Positions 34,295-44,846 are shown, counted from the stretch's first letter. The stretch is 64,000 bases of DNA from Jeongeupia naejangsanensis (GCF_016865585.1 NZ_JAESND010000005.1:1-64000), one strand, 5' to 3'. Translations and numbers: made by a program. The notes: a model not told the origin generated them from the sequence alone.

Positions 34295-36009
34295 ACGCCG
34301 GAATGCGGATCACACTGGCGCTGCTGGCGCTGTCGGCCGCCGCCAGCCACGCCGAAACGCCGCAGCAGGGTCGCGACTATTACGCGATCCAGCTGCTGTC
34401 GTCGCCCCGGCCCGAAGCGCTGCAGGCGGCGCAGGCCACGCTCGGCCATCTGCCGCATGTCCGCGTCGAACGCCGTGGCGAGTTCTATGTGCTGCGCGCC
34501 GGCTTCTGGTCCGACCCGGCCGACGCCGGTCGCGCACTGGCCGGACTGCGTTCGCGCTATCCGCAGGCCTTCGTCCGCATTGCCGTGTACCGGCCCGATG
34601 CGGTGGCGTCCGCCCAGTCGCAGTCGCGGTCGCAGTCGCAGTCGCAGTCGCAGTCGCAGTCGCAGTCGCAGTCGCAGTCGCAGTCGCAGTCGCAGTCGCA
34701 GTCGCAGTCGCAGTCGGGCAGCAGCATGGCGCAGGCCAATGTGTTGCGGCAGCGGCAGGCGCCGCAGGACGCCGGCGTCCGCCAGCGCGGCAATGCCGCC
34801 GAGATCGCGTACGCCGAACAGGCCGCACTGCGCAAACCGCTACAGCCCGGCCCCGTGGCCCCACCCGTGGCGACGACGCCGCCGGCCGCCGTCAAGGTAC
34901 CGCGCACCGCGGTAGCCCCGGTCGACGAGCGCCCGTTGTGGGCATTGCTGCATGCCGGCCGGCTGGCCGAGTACGACGCCCGCCTGCGCCGGACGCCGGA
35001 CTGGCAACCGACTCCCGCCTTGCGCGACGAACGCCAGCGGCGCGGCGACGAACTCGCACTGCAGGCCGCGCTGAATGATCCCGATACTGCCCGGCTGCTG
35101 GCGCTTGTCGCCACCCGGCCGTCACTGGCCGGCTGCGGACGCATCGACGTGCTGTGGCGCATCGCCGACACCTACGCAGCACAGGGCGAACCGGAGCGCG
35201 CATGGGCACTGTACCGGCCGCTTTTCCCCAGCTGTCAGCCGGCGCATGTCCGCATCACCAGCCTGCAGAAGGCCGAGACGCTGTTCACGCCGGCACAGGT
35301 CGAGACGCTGGTCGGGATCGAGGCCCGCGACGGCCGCCGCGACGCCGACAGCGAGCAGGCGTTCCGGACCCTGCGTTACCAGCGTCAGCTGGCGGCCTGG
35401 GCCGACAGTGGGCAGCCGCTGCCGGCACCGCTGGCCGACGCGATCCGCCAGCGCGCTGATGCGAACGGTGCGGTGCTCGCCGGCTGGGCGGCATTCAATG
35501 CGGGAGACGATGCGGTGGCACAGGACTGGTTCGGGCTGGCGATCGATTCCGGCGATGCCCGCGGCGAGCCGCGCTACGGTCTGGCGCTGGTCGCACAGCG
35601 GCAGGGTCGCAGCGACGCGGTCGAGGCACTGCTGGCTGACCCGGCGCTCGCCGCCGACCCGCGCAGCGACGGCCTGCGCGGCCAGCTGGCGTTCGAGCGT
35701 GCCGGCGTGGCCAACGCCGAACGGCGCTTCACCGACAGCCAGACCGAGCTGGCCCGCGCCCGCGCCTTCGGCATTCCGGACGAACAGAGCGCGACACTGG
35801 CCGCGTGGAACCTGTACGGCCTTGGCGATCTCGCCGGCGCGGCAGCGGCATTCGAAACGCTGTACCGCCGCGACCGCGATGCTGCCAGTGCCGAAGGGCT
35901 GGCGCTGAGCCTGCCGCCGGGAGAATTGCGCGCCAGGGCCCGCGAGCTTGGCGGGCCGCTGCGCGAAATCGACGGCACCATGGCTACCCGGCGCGTGCAG
36001 GGGCGCTGA
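34291..36009 (+). CDS. exported SPOR/TPR-like protein in the bcsC position
   Basis: This 572-residue protein starts with a signal peptide (MRITLALLALSAAASHA), then a SPOR-like domain (DYYAIQLLSSPRPEAL through FYVLRAGFWSDPADAGRALAGL, residues ~29-100), a (Gln-Ser)n tract at ~109-142, a proline-rich linker, and ~350 residues of helical TPR-like repeats (for example AQGEPERAWALYRPLF, LYGLGDLAGAAAAFETLYRRD). It occupies the slot where bcsC would be, but is half that size and shows no outer-membrane barrel. It may couple cellulose export to the envelope, as the TPR part of BcsC does, with the porin encoded elsewhere; that is inference. Confidence 0.75.
   Translation: MNAGMRITLALLALSAAASHAETPQQGRDYYAIQLLSSPRPEALQAAQATLGHLPHVRVERRGEFYVLRAGFWSDPADAGRALAGLRSRYPQAFVRIAVYRPDAVASAQSQSRSQSQSQSQSQSQSQSQSQSQSQSQSQSQSGSSMAQANVLRQRQAPQDAGVRQRGNAAEIAYAEQAALRKPLQPGPVAPPVATTPPAAVKVPRTAVAPVDERPLWALLHAGRLAEYDARLRRTPDWQPTPALRDERQRRGDELALQAALNDPDTARLLALVATRPSLAGCGRIDVLWRIADTYAAQGEPERAWALYRPLFPSCQPAHVRITSLQKAETLFTPAQVETLVGIEARDGRRDADSEQAFRTLRYQRQLAAWADSGQPLPAPLADAIRQRADANGAVLAGWAAFNAGDDAVAQDWFGLAIDSGDARGEPRYGLALVAQRQGRSDAVEALLADPALAADPRSDGLRGQLAFERAGVANAERRFTDSQTELARARAFGIPDEQSATLAAWNLYGLGDLAGAAAAFETLYRRDRDAASAEGLALSLPPGELRARARELGGPLREIDGTMATRRVQGR
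34615..34716 (+). repeat. in-frame CAGTCG hexanucleotide microsatellite encoding (Gln-Ser)n
   Basis: Seventeen six-base units, all CAGTCG except one CGGTCG (third unit), with the last fourteen perfect. Each unit encodes Gln-Ser, so slippage changes linker length without breaking the frame. Confidence 0.95.
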
Positions 36010-36069
36010 CGTCCGCCTGCGGGCCCGCCTTGGAATTGATGGTGTGGAGGCGCGTTTCGCCTCCCTGCA

Positions 36070-36855
36070 TCAACCGCCGGAGGTCAGTGCCGCGCAGCGC
36101 GCTGCTTCGACCGCCGCGCCGACGATGCCGGCGTTGTTCTGCAGTGTGGCCGGTACGACTTCATAGCGCAGGCCGCTCAGGTCGGGAATGAACTTCTCGT
36201 GCTTGCGGCTGATGCCGCCGCCGATGATCACCAGATCCGGTGACAGCAGCAGGTCCAGATGCTGCAGGTAGGCGTTGAGCCGCGGCGTGTAGTCCTTCCA
36301 CTTCAGCTCAAGGTCTTCCTTGGCCTTGGCCGAGCAGTACTTTTCGGCGATGGCGTCCTTCGGGAAGATCAGGTGGCCGAACTCGGTGTTGCGGATCAGC
36401 CGGCCGTCGACGATCAGCGCCGAGCCGATGCCGGTGCCGAGGGTAATGACGACGACCTTGCCGCCGCGACCGTGCGCAGCACCGAACTGCGCTTCGGCCA
36501 GACCCGCGGCATCGGCATCGTTGACCAGCGTCAGCGGCAGGCCGGTCGCGTCGGCGAGGATGCGCTCGGCCGGGGCATTGAGCCAGGTCCGGTCGACATT
36601 GGCCGCCGACAGCGTCACGCCGTTGTGGACGATGGCCGGGAAGGTACAGCCGATCGGGCCGGTCCAGCCGAAATGTTCGACCAGTTCGCGCACGACCTTG
36701 CCGACGGCTTCGGGCGTGGACGGTTGCGGCGTGTCGATCTTGTGGCGCTCGGCCAGCAGTTCGCCCGTCAGGACGTTGACCGGCGCACCCTTGATGCCGG
36801 TACCGCCGATATCGATACCCAGCACCGTTCCCGCTACCGTTGCCATGCGCTCCAT
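36070..36855 (-). CDS. ppgK: polyphosphate glucokinase (ROK family)
   Basis: This ~261-residue ROK-fold kinase carries [18 protein letters not shown], the phosphate loop [18 protein letters not shown] and [18 protein letters not shown] with [34 protein letters not shown]. The latter segments match strictly polyphosphate-dependent glucokinases, which phosphorylate glucose with polyphosphate. Typical ROK zinc-binding cysteines are absent, as expected. Starts at 36855 (MERMATVAG) or 36846 (MATVAG) are both possible. It stands next to the bcs operon, but a functional link is not shown. Confidence 0.9.
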   Translation of the reverse strand: MERMATVAGTVLGIDIGGTGIKGAPVNVLTGELLAERHKIDTPQPSTPEAVGKVVRELVEHFGWTGPIGCTFPAIVHNGVTLSAANVDRTWLNAPAERILADATGLPLTLVNDADAAGLAEAQFGAAHGRGGKVVVITLGTGIGSALIVDGRLIRNTEFGHLIFPKDAIAEKYCSAKAKEDLELKWKDYTPRLNAYLQHLDLLLSPDLVIIGGGISRKHEKFIPDLSGLRYEVVPATLQNNAGIVGAAVEAARCAALTSGG

Positions 36856-36940
36856 GCCTTCGTCCTCGTCTGTCGATCGCGCGAAGATCGCCGCCGGGCG
36901 CCGCAATGTCAAGCCGGGGTTTTCATCCTGCTGCGCTGGA

Positions 36941-37522
36941 TCAATTCGGACCGCGCAGTTCGGCCAGCCGCTTCTTGTCGGCGTCGGCGCGGCGCTTTAC
37001 CGCATCGATATCGGCCAGCTTGGCCTTGGAGTCGGTGTCGAGGTCCGCCAGCTCCTTCTGGCTGATCGCGATATCGGTATCGAGATCGGCCGGCACGACC
37101 TTTTTCGCCTTGAGCAGCCGTTGCTGCTGCTGCTGCTGGCGTGCCAGACGCTGTTCGACGTTCTGGCGGCGCAGCTTGTTGGTCTGCAGGCCGCCCTGCA
37201 GCGCCTCGACCTGCCGGTCACGCAGCAGGTCGATCTCCTCGGGCTTCGAGAACGACTGCAGCAGCGCCTTGTCGCGGCGCTGCGCGTCCTTGCGCTGCTG
37301 CGCCTCCATCTGCTGGCGCGCGCGCTCGTCGTCGCTCATCGCCTTCTCGGGCGCGCGCTTGACCATGCCGCGCTTGTCGAGCTCGGACACGCCGCTTTTG
37401 GGCGCATTGGCTGGCGGCTTGTCGCTGAACTGCACGTTGCCGCTCTCGTCGATCCAGCGGTACAACGGCGCCGCCTGAGCCGACAGCGCCACCAGCATCA
37501 ATCCCAGAACCACCCCACGCAT
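36941..37522 (-). CDS. DUF4124 domain protein, periplasmic
   Basis: This 193-residue protein has a signal peptide ([17 protein letters not shown]) followed at once by the DUF4124 motif [20 protein letters not shown]. The remainder is a highly charged, Gln/Arg/Asp-rich helical region likely to form coiled coils ([18 protein letters not shown]). The ATG at 37522 is preceded by GAGGGTGAG. Function of DUF4124 is unknown. Confidence 0.85.
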   Translation of the reverse strand: MRGVVLGLMLVALSAQAAPLYRWIDESGNVQFSDKPPANAPKSGVSELDKRGMVKRAPEKAMSDDERARQQMEAQQRKDAQRRDKALLQSFSKPEEIDLLRDRQVEALQGGLQTNKLRRQNVEQRLARQQQQQQRLLKAKKVVPADLDTDIAISQKELADLDTDSKAKLADIDAVKRRADADKKRLAELRGPN

Positions 37523-37576
37523 CACTCACCCTCTTGTCGTTATGCGCGCCCCGGCCGCCTGCATGTTCGCAGATCC

Positions 37577-38218
37577 TTATGCAATGCCGTACTGGGCGCG
37601 GTAGTCGCGGACACGGGCCAGTTTGTCGGCCATGTCTTCACCGTTTTCCAGATAACCCACCAGATCGTTCAGCGTCGCAATCGGGATCACCGGAATGCCG
37701 AACTGCTGTTCCACTTCCTGCACCGCCGACAACGCACCGGTACCGCGTTCCATCCGGTCCAGCGCGATCAGCACGCCAGCCGGCTCTGCACCCTGGGCGC
37801 GGATCAGGTTCACCGATTCGCGCACGCTGGTGCCAGCGGAAATCACATCGTCAATAATCAGCACCCGGCCCTTCAGCGGCGCGCCGACCAGCACGCCACC
37901 TTCGCCGTGGTCCTTGGCTTCCTTGCGGTTGAACGCGAACGGCACGTTGTGACCGGCCTCGGCCAGCTTGACCGCCGTCGCCGCCGCCAGCACGATGCCC
38001 TTGTAGGCCGGCCCGAACAGCACGTCGAATTCGACCTTCGAAGCCAGCGTGGCCTGCGCGTAGCAGCGCGCCAGTTCGCCCACCGATGCACCATCGCTGA
38101 ACAGCCCCGCGTTGAAGAAGTACGGCGAGGTGCGCCCGGCTTTGGTGATAAACTCGCCAAACAAAAGCACGTTCTGTGCCACGGCGAACTCGATGAATTC
38201 CCGGCGGAAATCGGACAT
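37577..38218 (-). CDS. pyrE: orotate phosphoribosyltransferase
   Basis: This 213-residue enzyme converts orotate and PRPP to OMP in pyrimidine synthesis. It has [39 protein letters not shown], the flexible loop [12 protein letters not shown] and the PRPP motif [23 protein letters not shown] lies eight bases before the ATG. It is divergent from the exonuclease III gene, with a 147-bp gap. Confidence 0.98.
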   Translation of the reverse strand: MSDFRREFIEFAVAQNVLLFGEFITKAGRTSPYFFNAGLFSDGASVGELARCYAQATLASKVEFDVLFGPAYKGIVLAAATAVKLAEAGHNVPFAFNRKEAKDHGEGGVLVGAPLKGRVLIIDDVISAGTSVRESVNLIRAQGAEPAGVLIALDRMERGTGALSAVQEVEQQFGIPVIPIATLNDLVGYLENGEDMADKLARVRDYRAQYGIA

Positions 38219-38365
38219 GGCTTTACTCCTGATTCAGATGTTAATACGGCCACATATTGTTCAGCCACTTGTAAGTAAAAAGCTGACCATTTTCGGTGCC
38301 GTGTGACGAAAAACAGCATATCACGCGGGTCAAGCCGGCCTGCGCGTCCAGCCCAAGGAGCAGCA

Positions 38366-39142
38366 ATGCGTATCGTCAGCGCCAACCTCAACGGCATCCG
38401 TTCTGCCACCACCAAGGGCTTTCTCGACTGGCTGAGCCGCGAATCGGACGCCGACGTCGTCGCGCTGCAGGAACTGAAGGCGCAGGCGGCCGACCTCTCC
38501 GACGCAATGCGCGCGCCCGACGGCTATCTGGGCTTCTTTCATTACGCCGAAAAGAAAGGTTACAGCGGCGTCGGCCTGTATTGCCGCCGCCAGCCGGACG
38601 AGGTGATCGAAGGCCTGGGCATCGCCGAGTTCGACGCCGAGGGCCGCTATCTTGAAGCGCGCTGGGGCAATCTGTCGGTGATCTCGCTCTACCTGCCGTC
38701 CGGCTCCAGCTCGGAAGAACGCCAGCAGGTGAAGTTCGATTTCATGGCCAAATTCTGGCCGCATCTGGCGCAACTGGCCGCCTCCGGCCGCGACGTCGTC
38801 GTGCTCGGCGACTGGAACATCGCCCACAACGAGATCGACCTGAAGAACTGGAAGGGCAACCTGAAGAACTCGGGCTTCCTGCCCGAGGAACGGAAGTGGA
38901 TCGGCGAAGTCTTCAGCAAACTGAAGCTCGTCGACGTCTGGCGCACGCTCTACCCGGATGTCGCCGGCTACACGTGGTGGAGCAACCGCGGCCAGGCCTA
39001 CGCCAAGGATGTCGGCTGGCGCATCGACTACCACGTCGCCACACCGGCACTGGCGGCGACCGCGAAATCCGGTTTCGTCTACAAGGACGTCAAGTTCTCG
39101 GACCACGCACCGCTCGTCATCGATTACGACTACCCGTTCTGA
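38366..39142 (+). CDS. xth: exodeoxyribonuclease III family AP endonuclease
   Basis: This 258-residue enzyme belongs to the ExoIII/AP endonuclease family for base-excision repair. It opens MRIVSANLNGIRSATTKGFL with the metal-site LQELK, and has LGDWNIAHNEIDLKNWK, TWWSNRGQAYAKDVGWRIDY and the closing SDHAPLVIDY. A perfect AAGGAG lies five bases before the ATG at 38366, which fixes the start over a longer frame. Confidence 0.97.
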   Translation: MRIVSANLNGIRSATTKGFLDWLSRESDADVVALQELKAQAADLSDAMRAPDGYLGFFHYAEKKGYSGVGLYCRRQPDEVIEGLGIAEFDAEGRYLEARWGNLSVISLYLPSGSSSEERQQVKFDFMAKFWPHLAQLAASGRDVVVLGDWNIAHNEIDLKNWKGNLKNSGFLPEERKWIGEVFSKLKLVDVWRTLYPDVAGYTWWSNRGQAYAKDVGWRIDYHVATPALAATAKSGFVYKDVKFSDHAPLVIDYDYPF

Positions 39143-39181
39143 ATTTGCAGCGGCAAGACGGCGAATGGAAATCGGACCGAT

Positions 39182-39466
39182 ATGATGAATGTCGTACTGG
39201 GGAACGAATACGACGAGTTGCTTGTTTTGCAACTCGAAAATGAAGTGCGTGCGCTGGGCGGTTCGATCGATAAATCCGATTGGACCTTAGGTGGGTCACA
39301 AGAAGTGATCCGCTACAAAATCACAATCCCCTGCGGACACCTTGAAGCAGTTTTCGAGACCTATGTAGGCCTTTCCCTCCACGGCAGCGAACACTTGGTA
39401 ATGGCTCTCGCAAAGCGCATAGTGCCAAATCACCCGCTCCAGTCATCTGCTTCGAGCGACGACTGA
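39182..39466 (+). CDS. small hypothetical protein
   Basis: This 94-residue protein is not recognised. It is acidic, with alternating beta/alpha character (EVIRYKITIPCGHLEAVFETYVGLSLHG) and no signal peptide or membrane segment. Its base composition is lower in G+C than both neighbours, suggesting recent acquisition or weak selection. It lies 39 bp after exonuclease III and 36 bp before the AmpG-like gene on the same strand. Confidence 0.6.
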   Translation: MMNVVLGNEYDELLVLQLENEVRALGGSIDKSDWTLGGSQEVIRYKITIPCGHLEAVFETYVGLSLHGSEHLVMALAKRIVPNHPLQSSASSDD

Positions 39467-39502
39467 CCCCACAAGAAAAGCCCTCGAACTCATCCCTGCA
39501 CC

Positions 39503-40741
39503 ATGCCCTTCCGCGACTACTTTGCAGTCTTTACCAACCGCCGCATCGCCGCAGCGATGTTCATCGGCTTCGCGTCGGGGCTGCCGCTGGCGCTGACCGG
39601 CTCGACCCTGCAGGCGGTGCTCTCGGACGCCGGGCTCGACGTCAAGACCATCGGCTGGTTCACCCTCGTCGGCCAGCCGTACACGTGGAAATTCCTCTGG
39701 TCGCCGCTGCTCGACCGCTTTCCGATCCCGCCGGGCCGGCGTCGTGGCTGGATGATGCTGATGCAGCTCTTGCTCGCGGCAGTGATCGCGACGATGGGCG
39801 GGCTGAATCCGGCCGAGCACCTGATGACCTATGCGGTGCTGGCGCTCTTGGTGGCGTTCTTCTCGGCGACGCAGGACATTGCGATCGATGCCTACCGCAC
39901 CGAACTGGTCCACCACGAGGAGCGCGGCGCGGCGGCGGCCGTCGGCGTGTTCGGCTACCGGATGGCGATGCTGACCAGCGGCGCCGGCGCGCTGATCCTG
40001 GCCGATACCGTGTTCAACTGGCAGCAGACCTACTGGCTGATGGCGGCGATTGTCGCGCTGCTGGCGGTGTTCACCTTCTTCTCGCCCGAGCCGCAGACCG
40101 ACGCGCGCCCGCCGAAGTCGCTGCAGGAAGCCGTGGTCGAGCCGTGGAAGGAATTCTTCTCGCGCCGTGGCGCCTGGCTGCTGCTGGCGCTGGTGATTGC
40201 CTACAAACTGTCCGACGCGTTCGCCGGTTCGCTGTCGACCAAATTCCTGCTCGACATGGGTTACAGCAAGGCGATCATCGGCGAGGCCAACAAGGTGTTC
40301 GGGCTGATCGCGACCATCGTCGGCGGTTTTCTCGGCGCCGCGTGGATGGTCAGGCTCGGCCTGTACCGCTCGCTGCTGGTTTTCGGCGTGCTGCAGGCGC
40401 TGACCAACGCCGGCCACTGGTTCATCGCCCAGGCCGGCGCGCCCGACCACACGCTGCTGTTCGCCGCAATCGCCTTCGAGAACCTCGCCGGCGGCATGGG
40501 CACGACGGCGGCAGTCGCGCTGCTGATGAGCCTGTGCAATCCGCGCTTCACCGCGACGCAGTACGCGCTGCTGTCGGCGCTGGCTGCATTCGGTCGCGTC
40601 TACGTCGGCCCGGCGGCCGGCTATCTGGTCGCGCAGCTGGGCTGGGCCGATTTCTTCGTGTTCTCGGTCGCCGCCGGCGTGCCGGGCGTACTGCTTGTCT
40701 GGGCGATGCGCGCGCGCATCCGCGAACTCGACGTCAACTGA
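39503..40741 (+). CDS. ampG: AmpG-like muropeptide MFS transporter
   Basis: This 412-residue protein has about twelve membrane helices and AmpG family features: FIGFASGLPLALTGSTLQAVL, KFLWSPLLDRFPIP, SATQDIAIDAYRTEL and NKVFGLIATIVGGFLGA. AmpG imports GlcNAc-anhydroMurNAc muropeptides for wall recycling and, in bacteria with inducible AmpC, affects beta-lactamase induction. No ampD/ampR neighbours are present here. Confidence 0.93.
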   Translation: MPFRDYFAVFTNRRIAAAMFIGFASGLPLALTGSTLQAVLSDAGLDVKTIGWFTLVGQPYTWKFLWSPLLDRFPIPPGRRRGWMMLMQLLLAAVIATMGGLNPAEHLMTYAVLALLVAFFSATQDIAIDAYRTELVHHEERGAAAAVGVFGYRMAMLTSGAGALILADTVFNWQQTYWLMAAIVALLAVFTFFSPEPQTDARPPKSLQEAVVEPWKEFFSRRGAWLLLALVIAYKLSDAFAGSLSTKFLLDMGYSKAIIGEANKVFGLIATIVGGFLGAAWMVRLGLYRSLLVFGVLQALTNAGHWFIAQAGAPDHTLLFAAIAFENLAGGMGTTAAVALLMSLCNPRFTATQYALLSALAAFGRVYVGPAAGYLVAQLGWADFFVFSVAAGVPGVLLVWAMRARIRELDVN

Positions 40742-40756
40742 TCCACGGCCGCACCC

Positions 40757-41257
40757 ATGACTTACCAGCACCGCCTTGCCACCCGCGCCGACCTCGAGCA
40801 GATCGTCGCCATCTACAACAGCACCGTACCGTCGCGCATCGTCACCGCCGATACCGAGCCGGTCAGCGTCGCCAGCCGCGAGGCATGGTTCGCCGAACAC
40901 ACGGCGGATTTCCGGCCGCTGTGGGTCGTCGAGGTCGACGGCCGGATCGCCGGCTGGCTCAGCTACTCGTCGTTCTACGGCCGCCCGGCGTACAACCGCA
41001 CCTGCGAGCTGAGCATCTACATCGATGACGCGTATCGCGGCCGCGGCCTAGGGACCTACCTGCTCGAAGCGGCGATTGCGCACGCACCGGCGATCGGCGT
41101 CGACACGCTGCTCGGCTTCATCTTTGGCCACAACGCGCCGAGCCTGGCGCTGTTCGAGCGCTTCGGCTTTGCCACCTGGGGTCATCTGCCCGGCGTGGCG
41201 GTGCTCGACGGCATCGAGCGCGATCTGATCATCGTCGGCCGCCGGCTCGCCGCCTGA
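40757..41257 (+). CDS. GNAT N-acetyltransferase, phosphinothricin-acetyltransferase-like
   Basis: This 166-residue GNAT enzyme has the acetyl-CoA loop YRGRGLGTYLLEAAIAHA and the features LATRADLEQIVAIYN, ELSIYIDD and GHNAPSLALFERFGFATWGHLPG typical of the phosphinothricin/methionine-sulfoximine acetyltransferase subgroup. The physiological substrate is uncertain. It follows ampG by 15 bp and converges on the broken EamA gene. Confidence 0.88.
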   Translation: MTYQHRLATRADLEQIVAIYNSTVPSRIVTADTEPVSVASREAWFAEHTADFRPLWVVEVDGRIAGWLSYSSFYGRPAYNRTCELSIYIDDAYRGRGLGTYLLEAAIAHAPAIGVDTLLGFIFGHNAPSLALFERFGFATWGHLPGVAVLDGIERDLIIVGRRLAA

Positions 41258-41263
41258 TCCGGC

Positions 41264-42039
41264 TCAGACGCGCTTCAGCCGCGCCGGCACGAAGCCGGTG
41301 ACCAGCGCGGTGCCGGCCAGCACCAGCAATGCGCCGGCGAACGCGCCCGGCCCCAGCCGCTCGCCGAGGAACAGTGCGCCCCACAGCACGCCGAAGACCG
41401 GAATCAAAAAGGTCACCGTCAGCGCCTGCGCGGCGCCGATCGTCGCGATCAGCCGGAAATACATCAGGTAGGCAGCGCCATCCACAACACCGCGCCCCAC
41501 ATGCTGCCGTGCGCGGCTTCGAAGGCGGTCAGGCCCTGCGCATAACGTTTGCTGTAGTGGCTGGCGATCGCGTAACTGAGTGTCGCCATCAGGCAGGCGG
41601 CCACCGCCGGCAACGCCGCGACATCGAAACGTCCGCCGCCGACCAGTACGGCCACGCCGACGATCCCGAGCATCAGCCCGGCAACAACGCTGGCACCGGG
41701 ACGCTGGCCCAGCCAGAGCCAGCCGATCAGCACGCCCCAGATCGGTGCCGTCGCGTTGAGGATGGCCATCATCGACGCCGGCAGGCTCAGCGCGGCAAAG
41801 CCGTAGCACAGGAAGGGCAACCCCGTGTTGAACAGCCCGAGCACCAGATAGTGCCGTGCATTCGGCCGCTGCAAGGCCCGCCGCGTACCGGCCGCCACCG
41901 CCAGCAGGAACAACGACGCCACCAGCACGCGCAGCCCGATCAGCCACACCGGGCCGAGCACCGGCGCCGCAACGCGCATGAACAGGAAGGACGCGCCCCA
42001 CAGCGCGGCCAGCAGCAACATCAGCAAGACGGGGGGCAT
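41264..42039 (-). pseudogene. EamA/RhaT-family transporter disrupted by internal deletion
   Basis: From the ATG at 42039 the protein reads as a normal EamA exporter (MPPVLLMLLLAALWGASFLF) through GSMWGAVLWMALP, then hits a stop. The next frame resumes with YLMYFRLIATIGAAQ and the usual last helices (TVTFLIPVFGVLWGALFLGERLGPG) to 41264. Compared with intact family members roughly 40-50 residues, one membrane hairpin, are missing at the junction near 41470, with loss of frame. It is therefore a deletion, not a simple one-base error. Both fragments keep coding-like codon use, so the event is probably recent, or a local mis-assembly. Confidence 0.82.
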
Positions 42040-42275
42040 GGATGCTCCGGAAGTCGACGGCCACCGCAACAGACGCGTGGCTGCCGACAGCATCCACCAT
42101 CGCCCGCCGCCCTGCCATCCGTTTCTTGCGGCCGGCGGCAATCACGACGACGATGCAGAAAGCGCCGACGACTTTTCACGTCGCCGTTGCACCCGAAAAC
42201 ACCGGCCCGGGGCGTACGGCGCGGGCCACAACGCGCTAGACTCCGCCCTCGCGCAGCACCCACCGGAAAACCGCC

Positions 42276-43520
<1,245 letters not shown>

Positions 43521-43660
43521 CACCTTCCGGAACCGTCATGCCGCACGCCGTCGCGTGCCTGCGGCGACGGGCGGTCGCAAGGGGAATTTCGGCTTGTGAT
43601 CCGGCACCGGCGATGCTGCAATCGCTTCATGCCCTGCGGGCCACACACGAGAATGCCGCC

Positions 43661-43903
43661 ATGAAGAAACTGATCGCCATCGCCCTGACCCTGCTGGCCA
43701 GCCAGGCCTTTGCCGGCGTGGTCAATCCGGACTGCACGCCGGAAAAGGCCGCCAAGAGTGCAGCCGCCAAGGCCACCGTCGGCATCGGCGGCCGTTGCGA
43801 CGTCAAGCAAACCGTCGGTGATTCGGCCAGGAAAGCCGCCGGCGTCGAGGACAAGGGGCCGATCGAGAAGAAGCTCGACGACGGCAAGCCGCTGGGCAAG
43901 TAA
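43661..43903 (+). CDS. small periplasmic protein of unknown function
   Basis: This 80-residue protein has a clear signal peptide (MKKLIAIALTLLASQAFAG) and a mature part of ~60 residues with two Cys (NPDCTPEKAAKSAAAKATVG and GGRCDVKQ) and a Lys-rich tail. A disulfide between the two is plausible. I do not recognise the family with certainty. Confidence 0.7.
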   Translation: MKKLIAIALTLLASQAFAGVVNPDCTPEKAAKSAAAKATVGIGGRCDVKQTVGDSARKAAGVEDKGPIEKKLDDGKPLGK

Positions 43904-43939
43904 AGCCAGCGGCTCGACGCCGCCGGCAAGCCGGTGGTC

Positions 43940-44563
43940 TCAGTCCGGTTCGTTCGGACAAAGACCGAACGGCACTCGCAACTGGGTGCCTTCCTTCTCG
44001 GTATACGTCGAATAGCCACAGGTGCCGACCTGCCGGGTCGCCACTTTCGGTGTCCACTTGGTCGCGTAGTGCTGCACCGTGGTGCTCACGTGGCCGATCG
44101 TATCCTTGGAACCGTTCCACCAGCTCTTGTCGGTAAAACCATAAGCCTCGGTCTGGAACCAGGTGCCACCGTTGCGGGTACCGAACAACAGGTTGCCCCA
44201 GCGGTTCGGAAACAGGATTTCGAACTGCTCGTCGTCGCTCTGGTGCGACGACGCCCCCTGGCGCGATCCGCCCCTGACGTCGCCGTTCTGCACCAGTGCC
44301 CGCCAGAAGGTGTAGAACATCTTCCGGTCGGCGACTTCGACGTGACCGCCCTTGAACACCAGCGAGCCGCCCTGCGTTTCATTCAGCGTGGCCAGTGCAC
44401 CCAGCCGGTAGAGCTTGCGGATATCGTTGATGATGCAGCAGTACTTGCCGACGAAATGGTTCTGGTCGGTCAGCAACAGCTGGTAAATCGTACCGGCCGT
44501 GTGGGAACTGACCCAGACACTGCCGCCTCTTGCTTCTTCGGAATCCGCTGGGGCCAAGGGCAT
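43940..44563 (-). CDS. hypothetical protein, 207 residues
   Basis: I do not recognise this protein. It is rich in Trp, Tyr, Gly and beta-type residues (FEILFPNRWGNLLFGTRNGGTWFQTEAYGF; KDTIGHVSTTVQHYATKW), with no signal peptide or membrane helix. GAGG lies seven bases before the ATG. It stands alone on its strand, with a long inverted repeat 22-45 bp upstream of the start that could be its operator. The style recalls accessory or effector-type proteins but no catalytic motif can be assigned. Confidence 0.6.
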   Translation of the reverse strand: MPLAPADSEEARGGSVWVSSHTAGTIYQLLLTDQNHFVGKYCCIINDIRKLYRLGALATLNETQGGSLVFKGGHVEVADRKMFYTFWRALVQNGDVRGGSRQGASSHQSDDEQFEILFPNRWGNLLFGTRNGGTWFQTEAYGFTDKSWWNGSKDTIGHVSTTVQHYATKWTPKVATRQVGTCGYSTYTEKEGTQLRVPFGLCPNEPD

Positions 44564-44584
44564 TGCATACCTCGCTCGTCAATT

Positions 44585-44608
44585 TGCATACATTGTAATG
44601 TTGATGCA
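44585..44608. promoter_or_regulatory. 24-bp interrupted inverted repeat upstream of the 207-residue gene
   Basis: The sequence reads TGCAT-ACATT-GT-AATGT-TG-ATGCA, two nested complementary arms with a 2-base asymmetry. It lies just upstream of the minus-strand gene starting at 44563 and looks like a dimeric operator. The rest of the 500-bp gap to ycaO holds only the orphan terminator. Confidence 0.4.
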
Positions 44609-44846
44609 CGAACGACCTGCGCACTGCCAGCAGCATTGCGGCATTCGCGAAACACTTCAGATGGCGGCCACGGGCCCCGAACCCCGTCCTGCATGCATTC
44701 CGACCCGCTCCGGGCTGGTCATGCGATTTCACCGTCGGTTGAAAACGACGTTGATTACAACGTCATCAGCCCGGCAGCAGCATGGGTGGGAAGCTGGGTA
44801 TGGTATGGAACCGGCCTGACATCGAATGGTGCAGGACGCTCCAATG

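Noticed and set aside
34615-34716. Phase-variable switch by frameshift
   Set aside because: The unit is six bases, so slippage keeps the frame; only length variation is possible.
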